Of a stretch of 42,784 nt of DNA, positions 9,693 through 19,736 are shown piece after piece. A program made the translations under genes and the position numbers. The DNA lies in contig JASBUS010000018.1 of NCBI GenBank assembly GCA_030147745.1, forward strand, positions 1-42,784. Reading direction: 5' to 3'. Origin of the DNA: Alphaproteobacteria bacterium (GTDB taxonomy: Bacteria > Pseudomonadota > Alphaproteobacteria > Micavibrionales > Micavibrionaceae). Each line of letters begins with the position of its first letter. Positions within the stretch are counted from its first letter, which is position 1. The notes under the pieces are model-generated. The model ran no database searches. It was not told the DNA's origin and saw nothing but the letters and a program-made list of their open reading frames with translations.

Positions 9693-10811
9693 TTAAGCAG
9701 TTTCTTTGCTTTTCTTTTTCGGGGCAGCTTTGGCTTTCGGTGCTTTTGTGGTCTTTGATTTGCCTGTATAAAGCGGCGTTGCTTTATATTGGGTGATGGC
9801 AAAACCAATCAATACGCCAATAATTGCCGCAACGGGTACGGCCAAGAACATGCCTGCTAAGCCCAATAATGCACCGCCCGCCATAACGGCAAAGATCACC
9901 CAAAGCGGGTGCAAGCCGACCTGATCACCAACGAGTTTAGGGGTCAAGAAATTGCCTTCTAAAATCTGACCAAAAATAAATATACCCGCGATTAAACCCG
10001 TATAGCCAAACTCAAATGTTGTGAGCCATGCGGTCGCTGTCGCGGCGATTAAGCCGCCAATCGCGCCAAGCATAGGGATGATTGATAGGAAACCTGCGCT
10101 TAGACCAATGATTACGCCATATTGGAGGCCAGCGAGTTTTAAGGCAATCGCGTAGAATAAGGCCAAGAATGTCGCGACCATTAATTGACCGCGAATAAAA
10201 CCTGATACGATGTTATGCATTTTAAAAAGGAGGGTTTTCAATGTTTCCTCATGCGCGCGTGGTAAGAGTTGTTCCAAATAGGCCATAATTTTAGGCCATT
10301 CTTTGATGAAGAAATAGGCTGATAATGGCGTTAAGGCAAGGATTGATAATATTGAAAGCAAGGAACTGCCACCTGCGGCTAAACCGTTTAGCAATGTGTT
10401 GCTGGCTTTAAAGGCTGTTTCCTTTTGTTCAAATAAAATCGCGATGATATCGCTCTGGCTTTGTAGGCCCGTTTTATCTTTGATGAGATCAATATAAGGC
10501 AGGATGAAGGTTTTTGCCTTTTCGATATAATTAGGAAGCGCTTCGATTAATGTGCGTAATTCGTTATAAAGCGCCGGAATAATCAGCGATATAATTAGCG
10601 CGAATATCGTGAAGCTGACGGCGAGAATAAGGATCGTCGATAGCGCGCGATTAACGCCCCATTTATCCAATTTCTCAACAAAGGGGTCGAGTAAATAGGC
10701 AATGGCCGCGCCTAATACAAAGGGGAGCAGCACTGATTGCAACAGCCATAAGCTGCAGATAAACAAGGCTAAAACACATATCCAGAATATCGATTGACGA
10801 CCAATGCTCAT
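9693..10811 (-). CDS. AI-2E family transporter (PerM/TqsA-like permease)
   Basis: A 372-residue polytopic inner-membrane protein. Hydrophobic helices cluster at the N-terminus (LALFICSLWLL, VLGAAIAYLLDPFVEKL) and in the C-terminal half, which holds the family-typical PMLGAIGG, IFGQILEGNFLTPKLVG and LHPLWVIFA motifs. A soluble stretch around residues 90-150 separates the two halves. Family members have been linked to AI-2 export or Na+/H+ exchange; the substrate cannot be predicted here. The C-terminus is a Lys/Ala-rich tail. It lies 17 bases after the DUF2066 gene and 32 before hdaA, so the three are probably co-transcribed. This order recurs in alphaproteobacteria as far as I recall. Confidence 0.88.
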   Translation of the reverse strand: MSIGRQSIFWICVLALFICSLWLLQSVLLPFVLGAAIAYLLDPFVEKLDKWGVNRALSTILILAVSFTIFALIISLIIPALYNELRTLIEALPNYIEKAKTFILPYIDLIKDKTGLQSQSDIIAILFEQKETAFKASNTLLNGLAAGGSSLLSILSILALTPLSAYFFIKEWPKIMAYLEQLLPRAHEETLKTLLFKMHNIVSGFIRGQLMVATFLALFYAIALKLAGLQYGVIIGLSAGFLSIIPMLGAIGGLIAATATAWLTTFEFGYTGLIAGIFIFGQILEGNFLTPKLVGDQVGLHPLWVIFAVMAGGALLGLAGMFLAVPVAAIIGVLIGFAITQYKATPLYTGKSKTTKAPKAKAAPKKKSKETA

Positions 10812-10828
10812 CTTTTAATTTCCCTTAT

Positions 10829-11917
10829 TTATTTACGGCGGACTTCATAAAGGCCTGCGCCAATTGGATTAACCACTAGGCCGCCACGTTCTAATGCCAC
10901 GGCAAGGCGGTCTAATGGCCAGCTGTGATGGATTTCAACGCGTGCTTCATTTGTGCGAAGAGACTTAATAACGATTTTTTCAACAGAGGCATGACGCTCA
11001 AGTGTTTCTTTAATGCTAATCCATTGGTCGATATTTGGGTATCGTATAATGGCATTAGTCATGCCAGTGCCTTGGCCTGATTTTACGGTGTTTTCACGTT
11101 TCCATTCTTCTTGCAGGAATTGTTTGATGCGTTTTACGGATGTTTTTACAAGGTCGCTATTGCTCGATGGGGTGACGGTTACTGTGTCTATATATTCAGG
11201 GCGGCCATTATCCGTTTTATAGATGTAAAAATTCACGGGCGCTTCGTAAAGGTTATCAATGCCTTGCTGTGGGGATGCAATCACGATAACGGCTTCTTTT
11301 GCATTATAGCGAGAAACTAAACGCGCCATGTTATCTGGCTTGTAGCTGAGTGCGTCTTGATCTTTGATGTCGATCATATCTTGCAAATCTTTAATTGGTG
11401 CGATGATTTTGGTCACGGCATTACGGCTATTGCTTTCCTGCTGCCATGCTGTCAGGAAGACATTGCGTTCATCCCATAATGTGGTCGTATTATTGTTTTG
11501 TAGGAAGGGCAGGATAAGCAGATTTTGTTCTTCTAGATCAGCATAATTAACATTTTGCTGGCCGAGGAAATTTTGGACATCTTTTTTGTTGTAGCGCACA
11601 GTATAGGTCGCGCGGTAGCTTGTCGTTGATGATTTTTCTTTCGTGATTTCAAAATCCATCACCATATTTGAAATGGTATCGATGTCTGGCATGGCCAAGG
11701 CGTCAAATTCTTCTTTGCTGATAATGCGGCGAGCCAAAAGACGGAAAGATTGATCTAAGGCTTTATGAAAGGCAATTTCGCGTGCGGCAACAGCGCTTTT
11801 GGCTGTGGCTTCTGTTTCGATGTTTTGGATAACAAAAACATTGCTCGCCATGGCATTGGGAATCATCGCAATTGTCAGTGCTAAAATGCAGAAAAACTGG
11901 CGGATTAAGCGGGTCAT
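10829..11917 (-). CDS. DUF2066 domain periplasmic protein
   Basis: 362 residues with an N-terminal signal peptide (hydrophobic core ILALTIAMIP, probable cleavage after Ala24 in NAMA-SNV). The mature part begins with the DUF2066 pattern: alternating strand, AREIAFHKALDQSF helix, LARRI, and YTVRYNKKDVQNFL. A middle segment contains LLILPFLQ and LWDERN, also typical of the family. The biochemical function is unknown. As first gene of the operon it is preceded by a promoter-like sequence at 11966-11994. The start was chosen for the signal peptide and position. Confidence 0.8.
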   Translation of the reverse strand: MTRLIRQFFCILALTIAMIPNAMASNVFVIQNIETEATAKSAVAAREIAFHKALDQSFRLLARRIISKEEFDALAMPDIDTISNMVMDFEITKEKSSTTSYRATYTVRYNKKDVQNFLGQQNVNYADLEEQNLLILPFLQNNNTTTLWDERNVFLTAWQQESNSRNAVTKIIAPIKDLQDMIDIKDQDALSYKPDNMARLVSRYNAKEAVIVIASPQQGIDNLYEAPVNFYIYKTDNGRPEYIDTVTVTPSSNSDLVKTSVKRIKQFLQEEWKRENTVKSGQGTGMTNAIIRYPNIDQWISIKETLERHASVEKIVIKSLRTNEARVEIHHSWPLDRLAVALERGGLVVNPIGAGLYEVRRK

Positions 11918-11965
11918 TATAAGTGTTTTCCTTCGGTCAGTAGCCTTTTAAAATACCATGCGATA

Positions 11966-11994
11966 AGCATATGAGTGCGTGGGGGCTTTGGCAA
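11966..11994 (-). promoter_or_regulatory. Sigma70-type promoter for the DUF2066-permease-hdaA operon
   Basis: Reading on the minus strand: TTGCCA (11994-11989), a 17-base spacer, then TATGCT (11971-11966). This is 5/6 and 4/6 to consensus with ideal spacing. It would give a leader of about 40 bases before the start at 11917. Prediction only. Confidence 0.5.
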
Positions 11995-12181
11995 GGTTTT
12001 CTATATCTTTATGGGCGAATAAATTTTTGCCGCGCTTATTTGTGTTATTCGGCGTTTATTTAATGATTTTATAGTGTTAAAATATTTCGATGTTTTTAAG
12101 ATTGTTAAAGACATTTGAGCCAAAGCCTATAAAATGAACAACACCTAAAAATATATATAAGGAATGAAAGGTAAACTTATT

Positions 12182-12331
12182 ATGGCGAGTACAAAGAAAG
12201 TTACTGTTGATCGTGAGACGATTGAACATGCAGAACAAACATGGGGTGCTTTTGTTAAATTTGCGAAAGTGAGCACGATTTTTGTTGTGGTTGTTCTTGT
12301 CCTAATGGCTGCTTTTTTGATTAAGTGGTAA
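12182..12331 (+). CDS. Small membrane protein, aa3-type cytochrome c oxidase subunit IV-like
   Basis: A 49-residue ORF with a hydrophilic N-terminus, then TWGAFVKFAKVSTIF and one transmembrane helix (about residues 31-47, Val/Leu-rich) ending in Lys-Trp. The layout, a short charged head, a Trp/Phe-containing amphipathic turn and one helix, matches the bacterial aa3-type cytochrome c oxidase subunit IV family (PF07835), a peripheral single-helix subunit found mainly in alphaproteobacteria. I chose ATG 12182 because AAAGG lies 10 bases upstream. An in-frame ATG at 12164 has a Shine-Dalgarno sequence directly abutting it, too close to work well. A strong terminator follows at once, so it is probably monocistronic. 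No other oxidase gene is in the window, so an unrelated small membrane protein remains possible. Confidence 0.6.
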   Translation: MASTKKVTVDRETIEHAEQTWGAFVKFAKVSTIFVVVVLVLMAAFLIKW

Positions 12332-12338
12332 CATAATA

Positions 12339-12368
12339 CGGCGGCGCAAGGCCGCCGCAAATTTATTT
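12339..12368 (+). terminator. Rho-independent terminator after the small membrane protein gene
   Basis: A 7-bp GC stem (12339-12345 paired with 12351-12357) with a 5-base loop, followed by AAATTTATTT. It lies 7 bases after the stop and ends at the start codon of the kinase gene. Confidence 0.7.
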
Positions 12369-12369
12369 A

Positions 12370-15300
12370 ATGAGTGTATTAATGACCTTTAAATTCCGCA
12401 TCTGCACATTTTCAAATCACAACATATATCTTCGGGCTGCCTTGTTCAGCTTGGTTCTGCTTGTTGTGGCATTTTGTGGCAGCATTACAAGCCGCGCGGC
12501 AAGTAATGATGGATTAGGCGTTATCGCATTAAATTCTGAATTAATGAATGTTGACTTAAGCGGCAAGGTTTTTGTTTTTGAAGATAAGTTCAAAAAATAT
12601 AATCTTGCGTCCGCATGGAAAGAAATGAATGCTAACCCATCAGCATTTATGGATCATAATAAAGCTTTGCGCCTAACATCACCGTCTTCGTCTTACTGGT
12701 TGATGCTGCGTATTAATAACCAGTCTGAAACCGATAATTGGATTTTGGATTTTGGTGATACATTTAATGGGCGCTCAGGCTTTGTGAAGAAAATCATGGC
12801 TTATGATGTGTCGGCGCGCGAATTGATTTTAAAAGTTTTTGGTAATGAAAATGCTGATCTTGAAAAAAGCGATAATTTGATTGAAAGCGCTTTGATGCTT
12901 GATTTGCCGCGGGGCAAAACCTCACATATCATGCTGTATATTGAGCCAGCGGCGAAGAAGCCATTTATCATTGCGCCGCGCATGTATAAAAAGGGCGAAT
13001 ATTTTGGGCGCGGCATAGATTTGCTTAATCGTCATAACATGACGGTTTATCTTTATATTTCACTATTGTTTATGATGGTGACCTTTACTTTAATTTACCG
13101 CAAGCCGCATCAATTAGCTGGTTTGCTGTTTTTGTTTTTTGGTTTAATCCATTATCTGGTCGAGAATACGGTATTGTATGCTGGTAAGCCAGTCTATGAG
13201 CAGACTTTGTTCTTTAGTTTTATTTTGGCACAAATTTCACTGTTCTTTGTTTTTTATAATTATTTCTATGACAAAGTGATCAGTTCAAATTTCATGCAAC
13301 AAATGTCCAAGGGGGTACCGATTTTAACCTTGGTGCTTACGGGGTTTGCTGTATTCGCAGTACCAGATGAATATGCATATTTAGTGTTTTTAGCTGCGGT
13401 CATAGCGATCATGCTCGCCAACTTTATTCTATTTGCGGCGAATTTGAATTCAAAAGTATTGGTGAAATATCTAACGATGTTAGCAGGTAGCTTATATAGC
13501 ATCGCGATTTTAGCGGGTAGCTTGTCGATCGAGTTTGCGTTTGATCGCCAGGCTTATTTCATTAATCATGCTTATGTTTATGCGCAGCTTGCCATTTCTG
13601 TCTTGTTGATTTTATCTATGCCGATCCGTCGCCCAACCGATAAAAAAACGGCGGCGCCACTTTCTGGTATTGGTAAAAATGTGTTCCAAGGCGGAGCAAA
13701 TTATAAAAATTCCAAAGATATGGCCGACCGTGAACGTTTGCTGCGCGTTTTGGATCGTGAGCGCGAATTGCTCGATGAAGCGCGCGCGCGCGAAGCTGAA
13801 AAAACCGAAGAAATGCGTCTGGCTAAAGATTTGGCCGATGAAGCCAACAAAGCAAAGTCAGCCTTTTTGGCTGTGATTAGCCATGAAATTCGTACGCCGA
13901 TTACAGGTGTATTAGGGATGGTGAAGCTGCTTTTAGGGACATCATTAAGTGAAACCCAAAAAGATTATGCGCAAACTATTCAAGATTCTGGTGAAGCAAT
14001 GCTCGCTTTGCTCAATGATATTTTGGATTATGAGAAAATCGAAAGCGGTAAGCTTGAACTTGAGTTTATTTCTTTCGATGTCCGTCGTTTGATGCAAGGT
14101 ATTGAGCGTTTGATGAGTGGCCATGCCGAAGCCAAGCGCATTGGCTTAGTGCTGTCGATTGAATCAGATGTACCTGAATTTATTGTCGGCGACCCAACAC
14201 GTCTGCGCCAAGTCGTCCTAAACCTTCTAAGCAACGCGATTAAGTTTACTGAATATGGTGATGTTAAAATCATCGTGAAGCGTATTGATTTGGGCACGGT
14301 TGATGAGAATAAGAAAGTACCAGGGGCAAGTGGCCTTTCTGGTAACCGCCCAATTCACTCTGTTTATTTTGGTGTACAGGATTCTGGTATTGGCTTATCG
14401 CATGATGCGCAGAAAAACTTGTTCACGCCATTCACACAAGCGAAGGCTGAAACCACACGTAAATATGGCGGTACAGGTTTGGGGCTATCGATCTGTCAGA
14501 AATTGATTAATGCAATGGGCGGCGAGATCAGCGTGAATAGTAAAGAGGGCGAAGGTTCGACCTTCTTCTTTACATTGGATATGCAAGAAGGTGATGCGGC
14601 TGAAGCGTTGAGTGAAGAAGCAGGATCGAAAGCGCAAAATCTAAGCGGTAAATCTTATCGTATGCTTGCGGTTGATGATAACAGCATCAACCTTAAAGTT
14701 TTAAACGGCTTCCTTGATAAACTTGGTCATAGCTGCGTTAAAGTGGAAAGCGGTGAGGAAGCGATTGAGCGCCTCGTCAGTGAGCGTTTTGACATGGTGT
14801 TAATGGATGTCAATATGCGCGGCATGAGCGGCTTGGAAACTACGCGCAAAATCCGTGAAATGCAGCATGTTGAAAAATCCGCAATGCCAATTGTTGCTTT
14901 AACAGGTAATTCAGGCATGGATGCTGTGCATGAATGTTATAATGCAGGTATGGATGATTTCATTCTGAAACCAGTAAATCCAAATACATTGTCTGCTATG
15001 GTGGCGAAGCTTGAAAAGAGTGAGTTTGGTAATGAGTTGACGACGAAGAAATATAAAGAAATTCGTCAGTCTATGCTAAGCGGCCAGAAAATCGATGCGA
15101 ATGAAACACCAATTGTTGATATTGGCGCGTCAAATGAACCAGTTGTTGCTGCACAGCCTGTAATGCCTGCGCCAGCCGCGACAATCACAGCGGCGCCAGA
15201 AGTATCCGTGGCCAAGCCAGTGACCATTGATGCAGATGAAGATTTGCCTGTATTGCCATCGCAAATGGAGAAGTCTAGCTATAGTGATGATGTTGACGGC

Positions 15301-15813
15301 GCAAGCGCGATGTCGGGTGTTGTCGCAACAGATAGTGGTATGTCACCGCTTCAGCAATTCATGCAGAATGTTGATGACGAAGATACATCTGTTGATGACC
15401 TTGTGGCACAGAATAGCGCCGCGCAGCCTGAATTGACAATCAATGAAGCGTTTAAGGATGATATTGAAGCGCGCGGTGAAGTATTTGAGGCTTCACTACT
15501 TGAGGCGCTTAAATTATCGATGGATCGTGGCGAGCTTATCGCTCTTGTTGATGGCTTTGATGAGAAAGGGCAAGAAATTCTTTCTGGTCTATCTACAGCC
15601 TATCAGAAGAAAGACTGGGTTGAATTAGGTCAGCGCGCCCATGAAATGAAGGGTATGTCTGGTAACTTTGGTTTACGTGCCCTAAGCGAAATGATGAAAG
15701 AGCTAGAAGGCTTGATTAAGAATAAACGCTTTGGTGAGCTTGAATATTTCATGGTGCGGACGCCAATTGCCTATGCGATGGGCATTAAAGCGATCCGCAG
15801 TTGGATTGGTTAA
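12370..15813 (+). CDS. Membrane hybrid sensor histidine kinase with receiver and Hpt domains
   Basis: 1147 residues. After a signal-anchor near residues 19-40 comes a periplasmic domain of about 160 residues, then about seven hydrophobic helices (roughly 225-415), resembling 7TMR-DISM receptors. A charged coiled coil (about 450-495) leads to HisKA with SHEIRTP and phospho-acceptor His505. The ATPase domain has the N box (NLLSNAIKF, near 620), G1 (DSGIGL) and G2 (GGTGLGLSI, near 700). The receiver domain has acidic DD, phospho-Asp813 (LMDVNM) and Lys867 (LKPVN). After a disordered Pro/Ala/Asp linker, an Hpt domain carries His1091 (AHEMKG). This gives a complete His-Asp-His relay of the BarA/ArcB type. 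The final response regulator is not nearby, so the signal and target are unknown. Confidence 0.92.
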   Translation: MSVLMTFKFRICTFSNHNIYLRAALFSLVLLVVAFCGSITSRAASNDGLGVIALNSELMNVDLSGKVFVFEDKFKKYNLASAWKEMNANPSAFMDHNKALRLTSPSSSYWLMLRINNQSETDNWILDFGDTFNGRSGFVKKIMAYDVSARELILKVFGNENADLEKSDNLIESALMLDLPRGKTSHIMLYIEPAAKKPFIIAPRMYKKGEYFGRGIDLLNRHNMTVYLYISLLFMMVTFTLIYRKPHQLAGLLFLFFGLIHYLVENTVLYAGKPVYEQTLFFSFILAQISLFFVFYNYFYDKVISSNFMQQMSKGVPILTLVLTGFAVFAVPDEYAYLVFLAAVIAIMLANFILFAANLNSKVLVKYLTMLAGSLYSIAILAGSLSIEFAFDRQAYFINHAYVYAQLAISVLLILSMPIRRPTDKKTAAPLSGIGKNVFQGGANYKNSKDMADRERLLRVLDRERELLDEARAREAEKTEEMRLAKDLADEANKAKSAFLAVISHEIRTPITGVLGMVKLLLGTSLSETQKDYAQTIQDSGEAMLALLNDILDYEKIESGKLELEFISFDVRRLMQGIERLMSGHAEAKRIGLVLSIESDVPEFIVGDPTRLRQVVLNLLSNAIKFTEYGDVKIIVKRIDLGTVDENKKVPGASGLSGNRPIHSVYFGVQDSGIGLSHDAQKNLFTPFTQAKAETTRKYGGTGLGLSICQKLINAMGGEISVNSKEGEGSTFFFTLDMQEGDAAEALSEEAGSKAQNLSGKSYRMLAVDDNSINLKVLNGFLDKLGHSCVKVESGEEAIERLVSERFDMVLMDVNMRGMSGLETTRKIREMQHVEKSAMPIVALTGNSGMDAVHECYNAGMDDFILKPVNPNTLSAMVAKLEKSEFGNELTTKKYKEIRQSMLSGQKIDANETPIVDIGASNEPVVAAQPVMPAPAATITAAPEVSVAKPVTIDADEDLPVLPSQMEKSSYSDDVDGASAMSGVVATDSGMSPLQQFMQNVDDEDTSVDDLVAQNSAAQPELTINEAFKDDIEARGEVFEASLLEALKLSMDRGELIALVDGFDEKGQEILSGLSTAYQKKDWVELGQRAHEMKGMSGNFGLRALSEMMKELEGLIKNKRFGELEYFMVRTPIAYAMGIKAIRSWIG

Positions 15814-15817
15814 GAAT

Positions 15818-15850
15818 AAAAAAAAGGGCGCTCTGTGAAGCGCCTTTTTT
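15818..15850. terminator. Bidirectional terminator between the kinase and AsmA-like genes
   Basis: GGCGCT pairs with AGCGCC around a 6-base loop (15827-15844). The stem is flanked by an A-run on the left and a T-run on the right, so it can terminate both the kinase transcript and the convergent AsmA-like transcript. Confidence 0.8.
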
Positions 15851-15874
15851 GTATCTATATATTCAGCTTATATC

Positions 15875-18800
15875 TTATTCATCACTATCATCAGGGCTTT
15901 CTTCAAACAAGATGCGGCGGAGGATGCCTGGTGCAAGAACAGCCAATGGGTTGATGGACACTTTTGTGTCTTCTGATGTGCCTTTAATGCTATATGTTGC
16001 GGCGAAGATGCCTTGGTTTTCACCGCCCGTTAGGATGCTGCCGAGCAATGGGATTTTGCTAATGAATTTTGATATGAAGGACATTGGCACAATCGTACCA
16101 TTAATATCAATTTCATTGCGTTGACCTTGGTGGATATTGCCTTCAAATGTTAGGCCTAATGCGCCACCAGATGTACGGCCTTTACGGAATTCAAACTTAA
16201 TGCCGTTATCCGAAATTTTCCAATTGAGGTTACTTTCGAGGCGGTCGAATGTAATGCCGTCTTGCGTCAATAATTCTTCAACGCCTGTTAAGGTCATGGC
16301 ATTTAGTAGGCGCGCAAGGGTCGGTGCATTGACGACCATGAAGTCTTCAATAACCGCTTTACCCTTAATGTTATTAGGGTGGCCATGCGCCGTTGGCTCG
16401 CCATAAACGATGATCTTGCCGCCTTTGACATTTTCATAGAGGTTAAAAGCACGGAGGAAGGCGCCCGCATCATCCGCTTCTAAGCGGAATTCGAGTTTGC
16501 CTGTATTTGGTGTGGGCTTGTAGCGAAGATATACTGGTTTGCTTTCAGCTTTAGCATCTAATTCAAGCTGCTCAATAATGTCATTGGCGCTAATGCGGAT
16601 ATAGGCCTGCGCATCATCTAAGCGGCCGTCTTTCTTGCTTGTGTTCAGACGCTTGGTTTTTGCGTAGATTTCTAAATCAGGGCCTGTTTTAACCGTTTTT
16701 GGTTTCGGCGTTTTGTCATCTGTGGCTTGGACATCATCGCCAACAGAAAGGAATGGCAATAGGTCAAGATAGCTACCATCAACTTCAAAGCGCATTGTTT
16801 TTGTGTTGGGGCGCGATATCTCTAAATCAAATTTATTCTTTTGGATTTGGACATTCTTAAAGCTTGCGCTTTTCACATCCCAGTCTTTACCCACTTGGCC
16901 AAATTTTAGGCTGGCGTTTTTAATGGCGACATCAGGCGTGTTAACAGAAAGCTTTTTGATTTCTTGCACTTCACCTTTTTTAAGGATGACCTGCGCAGAT
17001 GCGTTACCGGCTTGCTTCTCAGCTTTCAGGTAATCAAACGGATTAATGAAAAAAGCACTATCGGTGAGGTCGAGGCTGACATCAATTTCGGCAGCATCAT
17101 TCTTACGCTCTTTATAGGTGAGCTTAACAGACGGTGTGCCCTTAATGTAATCATCTAAATCAATGTTAAAGGCGTCACGAAGTTTCTTATCGCCCTTGAA
17201 ACTCGCGTTAATGACGGAGAAGTCCTTAGTGGCATCGCTATCGATATAACGCGTCCAGTCGAGCTTTACGGGACGATCAAGCAGTTTGCCATTGCCCGTT
17301 AGAATAATTTTCTCGCTATCATATTTCAAATTAAATGGGCCGTCTGTCAGCGCGTAATTTTTAACGGCTTTAGGGATATAGACTTTATCAAGATCAGCCG
17401 ATAAATCGACTTGGACTTGTGTGGCGAGTAGGTCTTTAATTGTTGGGAAGTTTAGCGCGATGTCGAGTGAGGCTGTGCCTTTTGTTTCTTCAGGTTTGAA
17501 ATCAAAACGGTCGCCAAGGGCAATAGGTTCTTTGGTGATATAGTTAAATACGGTTGGTAATGGGCCATTCATTTTGACTTTAATATCTGCGATGCCTTTA
17601 CCTGTTTCATAAATATTGGTGAGTTTTACATCGCCATTGCTGACATTAAGATCACTAATTTTACCGCTCTCAACCTTAATTTCGATGCCGTTATCATCAA
17701 CGAAGCCATGACCTTTGGCCTGTTCGATAGGCAGCATCGGTTCACGGTAATTGATATGCACGTCCGCGAAATTAAAATCAAGACGCGGGGTATTGATATT
17801 TAGAACTTCGGTGTCAAAGTTGTAATCTAACGCCACATGACCTTTAATATCGCCAAAATAACCTTGGCTTAGGCGGTCTGTCATCCAGGTCGCGGCGCCT
17901 TCATGTTCTAAGCTCGTTGGCCAATTGTTTTTGAAGAAATCGAGATTGATTTTATCGCTGTTGATTTCAGCTTCGGCCTGATAATGCGCGCCGTCAAAAC
18001 TACCGCCGATTTTTCCATCTAACGTTACATCATCAATATGGGTACTGCGCAAATCAAGTTGGAAGGTTTTCTCTAAATTATCATAGAATCCTGAGAGAAC
18101 CGTGTCCTTAATGATTTTGGCGCTGTCGAATTCTTGTGGTAGATCGATGGCAATTTCAGGGATATTTAAATCAATAATCGCGTTATCAAGGTTAAAGCTT
18201 TTATCCAGCGTCGCAACGAAGCGACCATTAATACGAGCCTGATGGCGGCGGAATGGACGAAGCTCTGGAACATAGCGGGATAGAATAGCCGCGTCGAAAT
18301 TTTCTAGGCTAATTTTGGATTCTAATTTGTCCGCATTACGTTCATAGGTCACTTCCGCCATGACCTTGTTTTCTGCATTAGGGCTAAACGGTGATAAGTT
18401 GACTGTCGCTTGTGTGCTTAGGCCGCGATCCCATCGGTTTAGGGCAAAATCAATTTGCGGTAAAAACCATGTCATATTGGAGACTTGGTCACTGACAATT
18501 ACCTGTGCTTCGCGGACTTCTAAGCGGTCGAGATAGCCATGTTTATGGGCGGTTTTCTTAGCATCTTCTTCACTCATGAGGAGTAATTCGATCAGATCTT
18601 CCGTGAAGTTTATGTCTTCTGTACTTTTTTCGTCTGGTGCAGGGGCGATCGGCTCATCGGCACTGGCGATATCAATGCTGATGGAATTATCGGCCATACG
18701 CAAAATATGTGCGCGTGGGCCATATAAAACGACTTCTTTAATGGCAACTGTGCCGAAAAGTAAGGCGCGCATATCAAGGAATAGATCGGCTTTCTCAATT

Positions 18801-19141
18801 GAGAAAACGTCCTGTGTGCCTGCCAATAAACGCATATCAAGGGCGCGTAATTTCAGGCTGCCTTCTAATTTAGGCCATGCAATCACAATATGGGTGAAGT
18901 CGACTTGATAGGGGGCGTCATCACTATTAACGGTTTTTAGGATGGCTGGCTTGATAAAGCTGACATCAATAGGAGTCGTGCGTAATTTCCACAGCAGTAA
19001 GCCAACAAACAGCAGCAAGAACACAAGAATAACAGCAAATATTTCGGCAAGAATAATCGCGCCTTTTTTAGAGGCACATTTTTGTGCAACAGATTTGCAC
19101 AGATTCAATGTCTTATTTTCTGGTTTAGTTACGTCATTCAT
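15875..19141 (-). CDS. AsmA/YhdP-like (DUF3971) envelope protein
   Basis: 1088 residues: a cytoplasmic N-terminus, one transmembrane anchor (about residues 28-51), then a long beta-rich periplasmic chain. The N-terminal segment after the anchor (SFIKPAILKTVN, VDFTHIVIAW, VVLYGPRAHI) and the C-terminal AsmA-type end (GLTFEGNIHQG, NGTIVPMSFISKFISKIPLLGSILTGG cut here as two motifs, then ATYSIKG) match the AsmA_2/DUF3971 group. Relatives such as YhdP and TamB are thought to form lipid-conducting bridges from inner to outer membrane. It is transcribed alone and convergent to the kinase. Bcp starts divergently 121 bases away. Function in this organism is inferred only from family. Confidence 0.85.
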   Translation of the reverse strand: MNDVTKPENKTLNLCKSVAQKCASKKGAIILAEIFAVILVFLLLFVGLLLWKLRTTPIDVSFIKPAILKTVNSDDAPYQVDFTHIVIAWPKLEGSLKLRALDMRLLAGTQDVFSIEKADLFLDMRALLFGTVAIKEVVLYGPRAHILRMADNSISIDIASADEPIAPAPDEKSTEDINFTEDLIELLLMSEEDAKKTAHKHGYLDRLEVREAQVIVSDQVSNMTWFLPQIDFALNRWDRGLSTQATVNLSPFSPNAENKVMAEVTYERNADKLESKISLENFDAAILSRYVPELRPFRRHQARINGRFVATLDKSFNLDNAIIDLNIPEIAIDLPQEFDSAKIIKDTVLSGFYDNLEKTFQLDLRSTHIDDVTLDGKIGGSFDGAHYQAEAEINSDKINLDFFKNNWPTSLEHEGAATWMTDRLSQGYFGDIKGHVALDYNFDTEVLNINTPRLDFNFADVHINYREPMLPIEQAKGHGFVDDNGIEIKVESGKISDLNVSNGDVKLTNIYETGKGIADIKVKMNGPLPTVFNYITKEPIALGDRFDFKPEETKGTASLDIALNFPTIKDLLATQVQVDLSADLDKVYIPKAVKNYALTDGPFNLKYDSEKIILTGNGKLLDRPVKLDWTRYIDSDATKDFSVINASFKGDKKLRDAFNIDLDDYIKGTPSVKLTYKERKNDAAEIDVSLDLTDSAFFINPFDYLKAEKQAGNASAQVILKKGEVQEIKKLSVNTPDVAIKNASLKFGQVGKDWDVKSASFKNVQIQKNKFDLEISRPNTKTMRFEVDGSYLDLLPFLSVGDDVQATDDKTPKPKTVKTGPDLEIYAKTKRLNTSKKDGRLDDAQAYIRISANDIIEQLELDAKAESKPVYLRYKPTPNTGKLEFRLEADDAGAFLRAFNLYENVKGGKIIVYGEPTAHGHPNNIKGKAVIEDFMVVNAPTLARLLNAMTLTGVEELLTQDGITFDRLESNLNWKISDNGIKFEFRKGRTSGGALGLTFEGNIHQGQRNEIDINGTIVPMSFISKFISKIPLLGSILTGGENQGIFAATYSIKGTSEDTKVSINPLAVLAPGILRRILFEESPDDSDE

Positions 19142-19262
19142 TATTTTTACTGCCTGAAATATTCTTGACTATACTGGTACGGATTTATTTTTTCTAGCGC
19201 CGTGCTTGACTTTTTTGCCGTGAACGCACAGCTTATTAAATTAAAACGATAAGGAGTTATAA

Positions 19263-19733
19263 ATGACGACGATAAATATTGGTGATACTGCCCCACATTT
19301 TAATTTACCAAGTGAAGGTGAGATTGATACGTCATTAGACAGCGCAAGTTTGGCGCAGCCTTATGTGATTTATTTTTACCCGAAGGATGATACGCCGGGC
19401 TGCACAAAGGAAGCGATTGGTTTCACCGCGCATAAGGCTGAATTTGACGCGCTTGGCGTAAAGATTATTGGCGTGTCAAAAGATACACAAGCGAAGCATA
19501 ATAAGTTTATTTGTAAGCATAGCTTGGATTTGACTTTAGTGTCGGATGAAGAGGGCACGCTTTGCGAATCCTACGGCGTCTGGGTGGAGAAGTCGCTCTA
19601 TGGCCGTAAATATATGGGGATTGAGCGCGCGACATTCTTGGTCGATGCAGAAGGAAAGATCGCTCATATCTGGCGTAAGGTTAAGGTTAATGGTCATGTC
19701 GAAGACGTGCTTGAAAAAGCCAAAGCCCTATAA
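19263..19733 (+). CDS. bcp: Bcp/PrxQ thiol peroxidase
   Basis: 156 residues, normal family length. It reduces hydrogen peroxide and organic hydroperoxides using thioredoxin-type electron donors in the cytoplasm. FYPKDDTPGCTKEA carries the peroxidatic Cys47. The resolving Cys found five residues later in E. coli Bcp is replaced by Ile52. Instead Cys84 (FICKH) sits where the Xylella PrxQ-type enzyme has its resolving Cys, so this is probably the atypical two-Cys form using Cys47-Cys84. The conserved end GIERATFLVD is present. RBS AAGGAG lies 5-10 bases before the ATG. A strong hairpin terminator follows. Confidence 0.93.
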   Translation: MTTINIGDTAPHFNLPSEGEIDTSLDSASLAQPYVIYFYPKDDTPGCTKEAIGFTAHKAEFDALGVKIIGVSKDTQAKHNKFICKHSLDLTLVSDEEGTLCESYGVWVEKSLYGRKYMGIERATFLVDAEGKIAHIWRKVKVNGHVEDVLEKAKAL

Positions 19734-19736
19734 AAG

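Noticed and set aside
12145-12360. Minus-strand frame of 71 codons opposite the small membrane protein
   Set aside because: It starts in the terminator hairpin and has no ribosome site; the plus-strand 49-codon gene is better supported.
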